Positions 1-6,607 of a stretch of 7,694 nucleotides of DNA are shown piece after piece. How positions within the stretch are numbered: position 1 is the stretch's first letter; every line of letters begins with the position of its first letter. The position numbers and the translations under genes are program-made. A model generated the notes under the pieces. That model saw nothing but the letters and a program-made list of their open reading frames with translations, ran no database searches and was not told the DNA's origin. The stretch comes from an uncultured Beijerinckiaceae bacterium (lineage in GTDB: Bacteria; Pseudomonadota; Alphaproteobacteria; Rhizobiales; Beijerinckiaceae): contig CALMGA010000092.1 of the NCBI GenBank assembly GCA_937863205.1, positions 1-7,694 of the forward strand, read 5' to 3'.

Positions 1-1
1 G

Positions 2-1675
2 CCCGACCACGCGCAGCCCCGTCTTTCGCCCGATCAGGCGAATGCCGCCCATGCCTTGGCCGACGCCGTGGCGGCGAAGAAGGCGGACGTGATCCTTCTT
101 CAGGGCGTCACCGGCTCTGGCAAGACGGAAGTGTACTTCGAGGCGGTCGCGGAAGCGTTGCGACAGGGCCGGCAGGCGTTGGTCCTGCTGCCGGAGATCG
201 CGCTCACCGCCGCCTTCCTCGACCGCTTCGCCGCCCGCTTCGGCACCCGCCCGGTCGAATGGCATTCGGCGGTGGGCGGGCGACGCCGCGCCCTCGTTTG
301 GCACGCCGTCGCCAGCGGCGAGGCGGCGGCGGTGGTCGGCGCGCGCTCAGCCCTCTTCCTGCCCTTCAAGGACCTCGGCCTCATCGTCGTCGACGAGGAG
401 CACGAGGCGGCCTACAAGCAGGAGGACGGCGTCACCTACCACGCCCGCGACATGGCGGTCGTGCGCGGACGCATCGAAGACGCGCCGGTGGTGCTGGCCT
501 CGGCGACGCCGTCGCTGGAAACGCAGACCAACGCCAAGAACGGCCGGTATCGCCACCTCGTGCTGGCCGGTCGCTACGGCGAACGGCCGATGCCTGCGGT
601 GGCGGCCATCGATCTCAAGCGCGATCCGCCGCCGCGCGGGCGTTTCATCGCGCCGACGCTGGAGCGCGCCGTTCTCGAAACAATGGCGCGCGGCGAGCAG
701 GCGCTGCTGTTCCTCAATCGCCGTGGCTACGCGCCGCTCACCCTTTGCCGGGCCTGCGGGCACCGCTTCGGCTGCCCCAACTGCGCGTCCTGGCTGGTCG
801 AGCACCGCTTCCGCCATGCCCTGCTCTGCCACCACTGCGGCCATTCCGAGCGCCGCCCGGCGAGCTGCCCGCAGTGCGAGGCGGCCGGCGCGCTCGTCCC
901 CTGCGGCCCCGGCGTGGAGCGCCTCGCCGAAGAGGTGGCCGACGTGTTCCCGCAGGCGCGCGCGCTGGTGCTGTCGTCGGACCTCGGCGGCGCCGACAGG
1001 CTGCGCGGCGAGCTGGACGCGGTGGCCGATGGCGAGTGCGACATCGTCATCGGCACCCAGCTCGTCGCCAAGGGGCACAACTTCCCGCTGCTGACGCTCG
1101 TGGGCGTGATCGACGCCGACATCAGCCTGTCCTCCGGCGACCCGCGCGCGGCCGAACGCACCTTTCAGCTCCTGCAGCAGGTCACCGGGCGCGCCGGGCG
1201 CTTCGAGCGTCCGGGCCGGGCGCTGCTGCAAACGTGGCAGCCCGAGCATCCCGTGATCCGGGCGCTTTTGTCGGGCGACGCCGAGCGCTTCTATGCCGAG
1301 GAAACCCGCCAGCGCGCCCGCGCCGGGCTGCCGCCGTTCGGCCGGCTGGCGGCGATCATCGTGTCGGGGCCGGACTTTTCCGCCACCCAGGCCCATGCGC
1401 GGGCGCTGGCGCTGGCGGCCTTCCGCCTGCCGGCTTCGGAGCGCTGGCAGCTCGCCGCCGCCGGTGGCCTGCCGGCGCGCGACGACACCGTGCTGCTCGG
1501 CCCGGCGGAAGCGCCCATCGGGCTGGTGGCCGGGCGCCACCGCTTCCGGTTGCTGGTCAAGGCGCCGCGCCGCAGCGACGTCCAGGGCTTTCTGCGCGCG
1601 CTCGCCGAGGCCGCGCCGCCGGCCCGCGCCGGGATCAGGGTCGGCTACGACATCGACCCGCAATCCTTCCTGTAG
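2..1675 (+). CDS. priA: Primosomal replication-restart helicase PriA, 5'-truncated by window edge
   Basis: PriA is the 3'-to-5' DEAH-type helicase that recognises stalled or abandoned forks and reloads the replisome in the cytoplasm. The reading frame is open from base 2, so the true start lies upstream; about 557 residues are present and roughly the first 170-180 (the 3'-DNA-binding domain) are missing against a usual length of about 730. Visible in order: Walker A GVTGSGKT (bases 104-127), Walker B DEEH (392-403), a zinc-binding insertion with four CxxC pairs, eight Cys in all (746-877), helicase motif VI GRAGR (1187-1201), and the typical family end D-I-D-P-Q-S-F-L. All key motifs are intact, so the gene looks functional. 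The TAG stop is only 6 bp from the stop of the convergent small gene, so any terminator must lie inside that neighbour. The TTG at base 56 is internal, not a start. Confidence 0.97.
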   Translation, partial: PDHAQPRLSPDQANAAHALADAVAAKKADVILLQGVTGSGKTEVYFEAVAEALRQGRQALVLLPEIALTAAFLDRFAARFGTRPVEWHSAVGGRRRALVWHAVASGEAAAVVGARSALFLPFKDLGLIVVDEEHEAAYKQEDGVTYHARDMAVVRGRIEDAPVVLASATPSLETQTNAKNGRYRHLVLAGRYGERPMPAVAAIDLKRDPPPRGRFIAPTLERAVLETMARGEQALLFLNRRGYAPLTLCRACGHRFGCPNCASWLVEHRFRHALLCHHCGHSERRPASCPQCEAAGALVPCGPGVERLAEEVADVFPQARALVLSSDLGGADRLRGELDAVADGECDIVIGTQLVAKGHNFPLLTLVGVIDADISLSSGDPRAAERTFQLLQQVTGRAGRFERPGRALLQTWQPEHPVIRALLSGDAERFYAEETRQRARAGLPPFGRLAAIIVSGPDFSATQAHARALALAAFRLPASERWQLAAAGGLPARDDTVLLGPAEAPIGLVAGRHRFRLLVKAPRRSDVQGFLRALAEAAPPARAGIRVGYDIDPQSFL

Positions 1676-1681
1676 AGGCGA

Positions 1682-1909
1682 TCAGGCGCCGGTCTGCTTG
1701 TCGAGCTTCTTGGCGTCGCCGACGAGCCTGTGCCAGCCGTTCTGCACGCTGGTTGAAAGGTCGCGCATGTTGTCGTTGACGACATCCCAGTTGACCATGT
1801 GGCGCGCGTCCCTGCTTTCGGGGCCGGGGGCGCTGTGCAGCGTATCGACGACGTAGGCGGCCCCGATCGTCAGAATGATGCCGACGATCAATCCTGTGGC
1901 GAAACGCAT
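1682..1909 (-). CDS. Small single-pass membrane protein, unknown function (75 aa)
   Basis: Not a family I can name. The product is 75 residues: one hydrophobic helix at about residues 5-21 (rich in Ile, Gly, Leu and Ala), then a hydrophilic tail of about 54 residues with the segment M-V-N-W-D-V-V near its middle and a lysine-rich end. R2 precedes the helix and the tail starts with D22; the tail also has lysines, so orientation is not certain. The ATG has a good ribosome binding site, GGAG with 6 nt spacing. It is convergent with priA (6 bp between stops) and divergent from the GH15 gene (142 bp). Upstream lies a GGAAC-N16-CGTT match, suggesting general-stress control (inference), and a 6-bp hairpin in the presumed leader. 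The strong RBS, membrane helix and tight fit between neighbours argue that it is real. Its function is unknown. Confidence 0.75.
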   Translation of the reverse strand: MRFATGLIVGIILTIGAAYVVDTLHSAPGPESRDARHMVNWDVVNDNMRDLSTSVQNGWHRLVGDAKKLDKQTGA

Positions 1910-1924
1910 GGACGACTCCGAAAC

Positions 1925-1943
1925 CCTGGCTCCGACCGCCAGG
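1925..1943 (-). repeat. 6-bp inverted repeat in leader of the 75-aa gene
   Basis: CCTGGC (1925-1930) and GCCAGG (1938-1943) are perfect arms around a 7-nt loop. On the minus strand this would be a 5'-leader hairpin ending about 15 nt before the ATG and just upstream of the GGAG ribosome binding site. It could stabilise the mRNA or be chance in GC-rich DNA. Confidence 0.4.
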
Positions 1944-1969
1944 ATCGTGGTTCCCTCGGTTGCAGGTGA

Positions 1970-1994
1970 AACGCTCGCTGCATCATGACGTTCC
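1970..1994 (-). promoter_or_regulatory. Candidate EcfG (general stress sigma) promoter for the 75-aa gene
   Basis: On the minus strand GGAAC (1994-1990) is followed after exactly 16 nt by CGTT (1973-1970). The published alphaproteobacterial EcfG/PhyR-regulon promoter is close to GGAAC, 16-18 nt, CGTT. The predicted start of transcription would leave a leader of about 50 nt before the ATG at 1909. The match is exact in both boxes, but it is one site found by eye. No sigma factor or PhyR gene is in the window. Confidence 0.45.
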
Positions 1995-2051
1995 TGAGCC
2001 TATGGGCGTAAGGCGCCGCATTCACCGCAGGGCTGTCAGGCGGGAACGGGG

Positions 2052-3881
2052 GTGAACGTGTCGTTGAAGATCGAAGACTACGCCATGATCGGCGACTGCC
2101 AGACCGCGGCGCTGATCGGGATCGACGGCTCGGTCGACTGGCTGTGCTGGCCGCGCTTCGACTCGCCCTCCTGCTTCGCCCGCCTGCTCGGCGACGAGAA
2201 CAACGGGCGCTGGCTGCTGCGGGCGAGCGATCCGGAGGCGTCGATCCGGCGCGAATACCGCGATCACACGATGATCCTGGAAACGCGATACGAAACGGCC
2301 GAAGGCGCGGCAATGGTCATCGACTTCCTGCCCGACACGCGCCCGCAGTGCCATTTCGTGCGCCTCGTGCGCGGCTTGCGTGGCACCCTGCGCTTCACCA
2401 CGGAAATCCTCATCCGCCCGAACTACGGCGCGGCGGTCCCTTGGGTGCGGCGGGACAAGGCCGACAACCTGCGCGCCGTGGTCGGCCCGGATGCGCTGAT
2501 CCTGCGCTCCGAGATGAAGCTGGTCGCCGCCGACATGCGCCACGGTGCCGAGTTCATCGTCGCCGCAGGGGAAACGCAGAGCTTCGTGCTGAGCTATCAC
2601 CTTTCCTTCCAGAAGGTGCCGGACCCGATCGATGCGGCGGCCGCGCTCAAGCAGACGGAGGCGAGGTGGTCGAGCTGGACCGGCCTGTCCAATGCCGCCG
2701 GTCCCTATCGCGAAACGGTGCTGCGCTCGCTGATGGTGCTGCGTGCCCTGATCTACCAGCCCTCTGGTGCCATTGTTGCCGCGCCGACGACCTCGCTGCC
2801 GGAAGAGCTCGGCGGCGAGCGCAACTGGGATTACCGGTACTGCTGGCTGCGCGACGCCACGCTGACCCTGCTCGCCCTGATGAACGGCGGCTACATGGAC
2901 GAGGCCAAGCGCTGGCGGCGCTGGCTGCTCAACTCGATCGGCGGCGATCCCTCGCAGATCCAGATCATGTACGGCATCGGCGGCGAGCAGCGCATCCCCG
3001 AGATGGAGGTGGCGACGCTCGCCGGCTACGAAAACTCCAGGCCGGTGCGCGTCGGCAACGCCGCCGCCGGACAGTTGCAGATCGACATCTACGGCGAGGT
3101 GCTCGACGCGCTCTACCACGCCCGCAAGCGGGGCCTCACCACCGAGGACGACGACTGGACCGTGCAGTGCGAGCTGCTCGCCCACCTCGAAGGGGTGTGG
3201 AGCGAGAAGGACGAAGGCATCTGGGAGGTCCGCGGCGGCCCGCAGCACTTCGTGTACTCCAAGGTGATGGCCTGGGTCGCCTTTGACCGGGCGATCAAGA
3301 CCGTCGAGGAGTTCGGCCTGCCCGGCCCCGTCGAACGCTGGCGCAAGCTGCGCGACGCCGTTCACGCCGAAGTCTGCGCCAAGGGCTGGAACGAGACGAT
3401 CGGCGCCTTCACCCAGAGCTACGAGTCGGACAAGCTCGATGCGTCCGTACTGCTGGTACCGCTGACCGGCTTCCTCGCCCCCGACGACCCGCGCATCCGC
3501 CGCACGGTGGAGGCGGTGGAGCGCACGTTGATGAAGGACGGCTTCATCCAGCGATACCTCACGGAAGGCAGCGACGGCCTGAAAGGCGGCGAGGGCGCCT
3601 TCATCGCCTGCTCGTTCTGGTTCGTCGACAACCTCGTGCTGATCGGCCGGCACGACGACGCCCGTGCCATGTTCGAGCGCTTGATCTCGATCAAAACCGA
3701 CCTCGGCCTCCTGTCGGAAGAATACGACGTCGGCAACCGCCGGCTGATCGGCAATTTCCCGCAGGCCTTTTCCCACATCGCGCTGATCAACTCGGCCTTC
3801 AACCTGGGTCGCACCAACGCCCCCGTCGAGGAGCGATCGGGCCACAGCGCGAAATCCTCGCCGGCCGGGGTGAGCGGCTGA
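2052..3881 (+). CDS. Glycoside hydrolase family 15 protein (glucoamylase/trehalase-like)
   Basis: A 609-residue GH15 enzyme, the usual length for bacterial intracellular members, which hydrolyse alpha-glucosidic bonds with inversion; characterised relatives include mycobacterial and archaeal trehalases and glucoamylases. The N-terminal trehalase-like block starts at residue 5 (I-E-D-Y-A-M-I-G-D-C, then D-G-S-V-D-W-L-C-W-P-R-F-D-S to residue 38); the alpha/alpha barrel signature G-E-R-N-W-D-Y-R-Y-C-W-L-R-D-A is at 255-269. By family analogy the acid is E392 in G-I-W-E-V-R-G and the base is one of E556/E557 in L-S-E-E-Y-D. There is no signal peptide or membrane helix, so it should be cytoplasmic. 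The GTG at 2052 has GGGA 6 nt upstream; a GTG at 2058, also after a G-rich tract, is an equal alternative that removes two residues. No trehalose or glycogen synthesis gene lies beside it, so the substrate cannot be assigned; trehalose is the leading guess. Confidence 0.93.
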   Translation: MNVSLKIEDYAMIGDCQTAALIGIDGSVDWLCWPRFDSPSCFARLLGDENNGRWLLRASDPEASIRREYRDHTMILETRYETAEGAAMVIDFLPDTRPQCHFVRLVRGLRGTLRFTTEILIRPNYGAAVPWVRRDKADNLRAVVGPDALILRSEMKLVAADMRHGAEFIVAAGETQSFVLSYHLSFQKVPDPIDAAAALKQTEARWSSWTGLSNAAGPYRETVLRSLMVLRALIYQPSGAIVAAPTTSLPEELGGERNWDYRYCWLRDATLTLLALMNGGYMDEAKRWRRWLLNSIGGDPSQIQIMYGIGGEQRIPEMEVATLAGYENSRPVRVGNAAAGQLQIDIYGEVLDALYHARKRGLTTEDDDWTVQCELLAHLEGVWSEKDEGIWEVRGGPQHFVYSKVMAWVAFDRAIKTVEEFGLPGPVERWRKLRDAVHAEVCAKGWNETIGAFTQSYESDKLDASVLLVPLTGFLAPDDPRIRRTVEAVERTLMKDGFIQRYLTEGSDGLKGGEGAFIACSFWFVDNLVLIGRHDDARAMFERLISIKTDLGLLSEEYDVGNRRLIGNFPQAFSHIALINSAFNLGRTNAPVEERSGHSAKSSPAGVSG

Positions 3882-3884
3882 CGG

Positions 3885-3909
3885 CCGGCTCCCCCGGGGG
3901 GTGACCGGC
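3885..3909 (+). terminator. Possible GC-rich terminator hairpin after the GH15 gene
   Basis: GCCGG (3885-3889) pairs with CCGGC (3905-3909) around an inner C-run/G-run (CCCCC at 3891-3895, GGGGGG at 3896-3901) that can form three or four further G-C pairs after a mismatch. It begins 3 nt past the TGA. There is no T-tract, so it is only a weak candidate for an intrinsic terminator. Confidence 0.3.
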
Positions 3910-4024
3910 TCGGCTGCTTCTGGAACGCGCCTCGACGAGAGCCGCCTTCGATGGTCGGCGCAAGCCCTGCGACGCATCACGTCCTCAACCATGCCCCAGC
4001 ATCATCGACGCAAGGATTGCCTGC

Positions 4025-4053
4025 CGGTCGAGATTATTCTACGGTCGAGACCG
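4025..4053. repeat. 9-bp direct repeat (CGGTCGAGA) plus small dyad
   Basis: CGGTCGAGA occurs at 4025-4033 and again at 4042-4050, a 17-bp step. The second copy continues into a 5-bp dyad, CGGTC-GA-GACCG (4042-4053). Spaced direct repeats of this kind can be regulator half-sites, here about 170-200 bp upstream of the monooxygenase start, but no regulator gene is in the window to link it to. Confidence 0.35.
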
Positions 4054-4154
4054 TCGCGAAAAACGGCAGCTTGGTCGTCGCACCTCACGATCACCTGCTG
4101 AATACACGCCAGCTACGCGCAACGCATAGCTTGGCCAGCGTCTCCGAAAATCAT

Positions 4155-4221
4155 CGCCCGACGCGTGTCGGGGCGAGCGCGGCTTCAGCGTCGATCGACG
4201 CTGACGCGCGCTGGGAGCGCG
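4155..4221 (+). promoter_or_regulatory. Structured leader of the monooxygenase gene with alternative pairings
   Basis: Three consecutive inverted repeats fill this leader. First: CCCGAC/GTCGGG (4157-4162, 4167-4172) with a GCGT loop, extendable by two pairs past a bulged G. Second: the 20-bp palindrome at 4185-4204. Third: CGCGCT (4207-4212) pairs with AGCGCG (4216-4221) around a GGG loop, so the ribosome binding site GGGAG (4213-4217) would be buried. CGCGCT can instead pair with an identical AGCGCG at 4176-4181, enclosing the palindrome hairpin and freeing the ribosome binding site. The pairings are seen directly; a switch function is inference. Confidence 0.4.
4185..4204. repeat. Perfect 20-bp palindrome upstream of the monooxygenase gene
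   Basis: TCAGCGTCGA followed by its exact reverse complement TCGACGCTGA, centred between 4194 and 4195 and ending 19 nt before the ATG. The size and position suit an operator for a dimeric repressor of the TetR or MarR type. As RNA it forms an 8-bp stem with a GATC loop. A perfect 20-bp palindrome is expected by chance only a few times in a hundred windows of this size and composition (rough estimate). Confidence 0.6.
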
Positions 4222-4223
4222 GC

Positions 4224-5360
4224 ATGGATATCGAGATCGCGATCATTGGTGCAGGACTGGGCGGCCTCATGCTGGCGCGCGTGCTGCACCTGAATGGCAT
4301 CGCCGCGACGGTCTACGAAGCCGAGGCGGGTGCAGGCGCGAGACCGCAAGGCGGCCTGCTCGACATCCACGAGCACAATGGTCAGCTTGCGCTGCGGGAC
4401 GCAGGCTTGACCGAAGCCTTCAGAATGCTCGCTCTTCCCGGCGAGGACGCCAAGCGGGTCGTGGATCGACACGGCACCATTCTGTTCGACGATCCCGGCG
4501 ATCCCGCCTCCGACCGGCCGGAAGTCGACCGGGGAGCGCTCCGCGCCATGCTGATCGGCTCGCTCCCGGCCAATGCCATCAGGTGGGGACGCAAGGTCAC
4601 GTCGATCGCCGCCGGCAACCATCGGCACGAGATCGCCTTCGCCGGCGGCGGCACGGTCGCCGCCGATCTGATCGTCGGGGCGGACGGAGCTTGGTCGAAG
4701 GTCCGGCCGCTGCTCTGCGACATCGAGCCTGTTTATTCCGGCATCTGCTTCATCGAGATCGCGCTGCTCGGCGGCAGTGCGGACCACCGGGCAGCCATCG
4801 ACGCCATCGGCAGAGGCACCCTCATGGCGGCCGCTCCGGGCAAGAGCATCATGGTGCACCGCTACGCGGACGGAACCGCCCGAGGCTATGCGGCGCTCAC
4901 CGAACCCGAGGCCTGGTCCCGCTCCGTCGACTTCGCCGATAATCGCGCCGCCCTCGCTCATGTCGCCCGAAAGTTCGAAGGGTGGGCGCCCTCGCTGATC
5001 GCATTCGTCAGCGACAGCCAAGTCGATCCCATGCTCCGCCCGATCTACGCGCTGCCGACAGGGACTCGGTGGAACAGGGTCGCGGGAGTGACCCTGGTCG
5101 GCGACGCCGCGCATCTCATGTCCCCCTTCGCCGGCGAGGGAGCCAACCTGGCCATGTACGACGGCGCCGAACTGGCCAAGGCGATCATCCGTCATCCCGG
5201 CGATGTCGAAGCCGCCCTCGCGGCCTACGAACGCGACCTGTTCTCCCGCAGCGCCGAGGTTGCCGACGCATCGGCGCAGAACCTCGCTCGCTTTTTCGGC
5301 GATGACGCACCCTGGAGCGTGGTCAGGCTCTTCGATCGCGCCGGGCGCGGACACGCCTGA
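4224..5360 (+). CDS. FAD-dependent monooxygenase, TetX-like (PHBH-fold flavoprotein)
   Basis: A 378-residue single-component flavin monooxygenase that should use NAD(P)H and O2 to hydroxylate or oxidise a small aromatic or polycyclic compound; the substrate is unknown. Motifs: the FAD-binding GAGLGG (residues 9-14), ribose-binding E32 at the end of the second strand, the Q-G-G-L-L-D-I-H block (42-49), D-R-G-A-L-R (102-107), D154-G155 of the DG motif ([10 protein letters not shown]), and G293-D294 of the GD motif in [14 protein letters not shown]. Several blocks resemble the tetracycline-inactivating enzyme TetX as I remember it, and the length fits, but this does not show tetracycline activity. 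The ATG is chosen because GGAG sits 6 nt upstream and the fold starts at residue 3; the open frame further upstream is low-complexity. No regulator or partner gene is adjacent. It is convergent with mtnA. Confidence 0.9.
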   Translation: MDIEIAIIGAGLGGLMLARVLHLNGIAATVYEAEAGAGARPQGGLLDIHEHNGQLALRDAGLTEAFRMLALPGEDAKRVVDRHGTILFDDPGDPASDRPEVDRGALRAMLIGSLPANAIRWGRKVTSIAAGNHRHEIAFAGGGTVAADLIVGADGAWSKVRPLLCDIEPVYSGICFIEIALLGGSADHRAAIDAIGRGTLMAAAPGKSIMVHRYADGTARGYAALTEPEAWSRSVDFADNRAALAHVARKFEGWAPSLIAFVSDSQVDPMLRPIYALPTGTRWNRVAGVTLVGDAAHLMSPFAGEGANLAMYDGAELAKAIIRHPGDVEAALAAYERDLFSRSAEVADASAQNLARFFGDDAPWSVVRLFDRAGRGHA

Positions 5361-5399
5361 CGCTGCTTGCCGCAGCGGTTTGCATCTCGAACCGATTTT
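5361..5399 (+). terminator. Intrinsic terminator after the monooxygenase gene
   Basis: Two overlapping hairpins begin at the base after the TGA. CGCTGC (5361-5366) pairs with GCAGCG (5372-5377). Then CGGTTTG (5376-5382) pairs with CGAACCG (5388-5394), seven pairs with one G-T wobble and a 5-nt loop, followed by ATTTTC (5395-5400). The second, with its T-tract, looks like a working rho-independent terminator for the plus strand. The two stems share bases 5376-5377 and cannot both form fully. Confidence 0.6.
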
Positions 5400-5411
5400 C
5401 CTGAGAATGAC

Positions 5412-5424
5412 CGCCCCAGGGGCG
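5412..5424 (-). terminator. Possible hairpin downstream of mtnA
   Basis: CGCCCC-A-GGGGCG is a perfect dyad (5412-5424), usable as a 5-bp GC stem with a 3-nt loop, 28 bp past the mtnA stop on the minus strand. No T-tract follows on that strand, so it is a weak terminator candidate. Confidence 0.3.
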
Positions 5425-5452
5425 AAAGCTCGGCAGGAAACAGCGCTCCGCC

Positions 5453-6577
5453 TCAGCCCCGCGCGACGGCCGCGACCCGTTCGGGAAAGGCGGCGGCCAG
5501 CGCCGGCTTGCTCGCGGCGACGACGCCGCGCTCGGTGATGAGGCCGCCGGTGATCAGCTCGGCCGGCGTCACGTCGAAGGCGTAGTTCAGCACCGGGCTG
5601 CCGTCGGGCGTCACCCGGATGCGGGCGACCCTGGCTTCGGACCCTTCTTCCTCCAGCAGGCCGCTCATGTGCGTCACCTCCTCGGCCCCGCGCTCCTCGA
5701 TGGGAATGGCGGCGATGCCGTCGTCGATGCCGAAGTCAATGGAGGAGGACGGGGCCACCACGTAGAAGGGCACGCCGTTAGCCTTGGCGGCGAGCGCCTT
5801 CAGGTAGGTGCCGATCTTGTTGCACACGTCGCCGGTCGCGGTGGTGCGGTCGGTGCCCACGATCACGCAATCCACCATGGCATGCTGCATCAGGTGGCCG
5901 CCGACGTTGTCCACCACCACGGTATGAGGCACGCCGTGCTGCCCCAACTCCCAGGCGGTGAGCGAAGCGCCCTGATTGCGCGGGCGGGTTTCGTCGACGA
6001 AGACGTGGACCGGCAGGCCGGCCTCGTGGGCGGCGTAGATCGGCGCGGTGGCGGTACCCCAATCCACCGCCGCCAGCCAACCGGCGTTGCAGTGGGTGAG
6101 CACGTTGAGCGGGCGGCCGTTCTTGCCGGCGGCGAGCGCGTTCAAGTGCTCCAGGCCGTGCCGCGCCATCAACTGGCACTGGGCGACATCCTCGTCGGAG
6201 ATGGCCTGCGCCCGGCGATAGGCGGCCTCGACGCGCTCGCCCGGCGGCAGCGGGCGCAGCGTCGCCCGCATCGCTTCGAGTGCCCAGCGCAGGTTGACGG
6301 CGGTCGGACGGGTGGCGAGCAGGATCCGGCAGGCCTCGTCGAGCCGGGCGTCGCCGGCGTCCTCACGCAGGGCCAGGGCCACCCCGAAGGCGGCGGTGAC
6401 GCCGATCAGGGGCGCGCCGCGCACGTGCATGTCGCGGATCGCGCGGGCGGCGTCCTCCAACGTCGCCAAGCGGGCGACGATGAGGCGGTGGGGCAGCGCG
6501 ACCTGATCGATGATGTCGAGGCTGCGGCCGTCCTCCGCCAGCCAGATGCTCGTGCGCGGTTGTCCGTCGACCTTCAC
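5453..6577 (-). CDS. mtnA: S-methyl-5-thioribose-1-phosphate isomerase (MtnA)
   Basis: MtnA isomerises 5-methylthioribose-1-phosphate to 5-methylthioribulose-1-phosphate, recycling the methylthioadenosine left after polyamine or acyl-homoserine-lactone synthesis; it belongs to the eIF2B-alpha-like fold and acts in the cytoplasm. The 374 residues match the family length. Visible: R-G-A-P-L-I-G (53-59), catalytic C163 in T-H-C-N-A-G-W-L-A, E-T-R-P-R-N-Q-G (196-203), catalytic D243 in G-T-D-R with N253-K254 (N-K-I-G-T) downstream, and N-Y-A-F-D-V-T-P (331-338). The GTG start at 6577 is chosen because AAAGGGG lies 5 nt upstream and the known N-terminal block (T-S-I-W) begins nearby; the frame is open further up but encodes an Arg-rich, unlike sequence. 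No other mtn gene is visible, so the next enzymes (classical salvage or an aldolase shunt) must be elsewhere. It may be cotranscribed with the upstream 81-codon gene, 91 bp away. Confidence 0.95.
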   Translation of the reverse strand: MKVDGQPRTSIWLAEDGRSLDIIDQVALPHRLIVARLATLEDAARAIRDMHVRGAPLIGVTAAFGVALALREDAGDARLDEACRILLATRPTAVNLRWALEAMRATLRPLPPGERVEAAYRRAQAISDEDVAQCQLMARHGLEHLNALAAGKNGRPLNVLTHCNAGWLAAVDWGTATAPIYAAHEAGLPVHVFVDETRPRNQGASLTAWELGQHGVPHTVVVDNVGGHLMQHAMVDCVIVGTDRTTATGDVCNKIGTYLKALAAKANGVPFYVVAPSSSIDFGIDDGIAAIPIEERGAEEVTHMSGLLEEEGSEARVARIRVTPDGSPVLNYAFDVTPAELITGGLITERGVVAASKPALAAAFPERVAAVARG

Positions 6578-6607
6578 GCCCGCCCCTTTGATCCGGCCCG
6601 CCCGACG

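Larger units (their letters stand above)
3882..4223. other. 342-bp non-coding region between GH15 and monooxygenase genes
   Basis: No convincing gene here. The left end holds a GC hairpin just after the GH15 stop and a second weak one (GCCGCC at 3941-3946 with GG-T-CGGC at 3953-3959). The middle has a 9-bp direct repeat (4025-4050). The right end holds a dense set of inverted repeats leading into the monooxygenase start. No clear -35/-10 pair was found, and three GGAAC-type checks failed. The monooxygenase reading frame stays open back to 3951, but that stretch looks non-coding. Confidence 0.6.

Noticed and set aside
347..1663. 438-codon antisense frame opposite priA
   Set aside because: Same GC-driven artefact; priA motifs are unmistakable on the other strand.
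3922..3948. GGAAC upstream of the monooxygenase as an EcfG promoter
   Set aside because: No CGTT at the required spacing; it lies about 300 bp from the start.
2022..3992. Open frame of 656 codons on the minus strand opposite the GH15 gene
   Set aside because: Its product is low-complexity, rich in Arg, Ala, Gly, Val and His, with no recognisable motif, while the plus strand has full GH15 motifs. Long antisense frames are usual opposite genes with GC-rich third positions.
3951..4223. 91-residue N-terminal extension of the monooxygenase
   Set aside because: The frame is open but the residues are low-complexity and lie before the FAD-binding strand that normally starts the protein. The ATG at 4224 has a good ribosome binding site at the right distance.
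4185..5354. 389-codon antisense frame opposite the monooxygenase
   Set aside because: No motif, no good ribosome binding site, and the flavoprotein motifs on the plus strand explain the region.
4224..5360. Naming the flavoprotein tet(X) and calling it a resistance gene
   Set aside because: Block-level similarity recalled from memory cannot establish tetracycline activity; many chromosomal relatives have other substrates.
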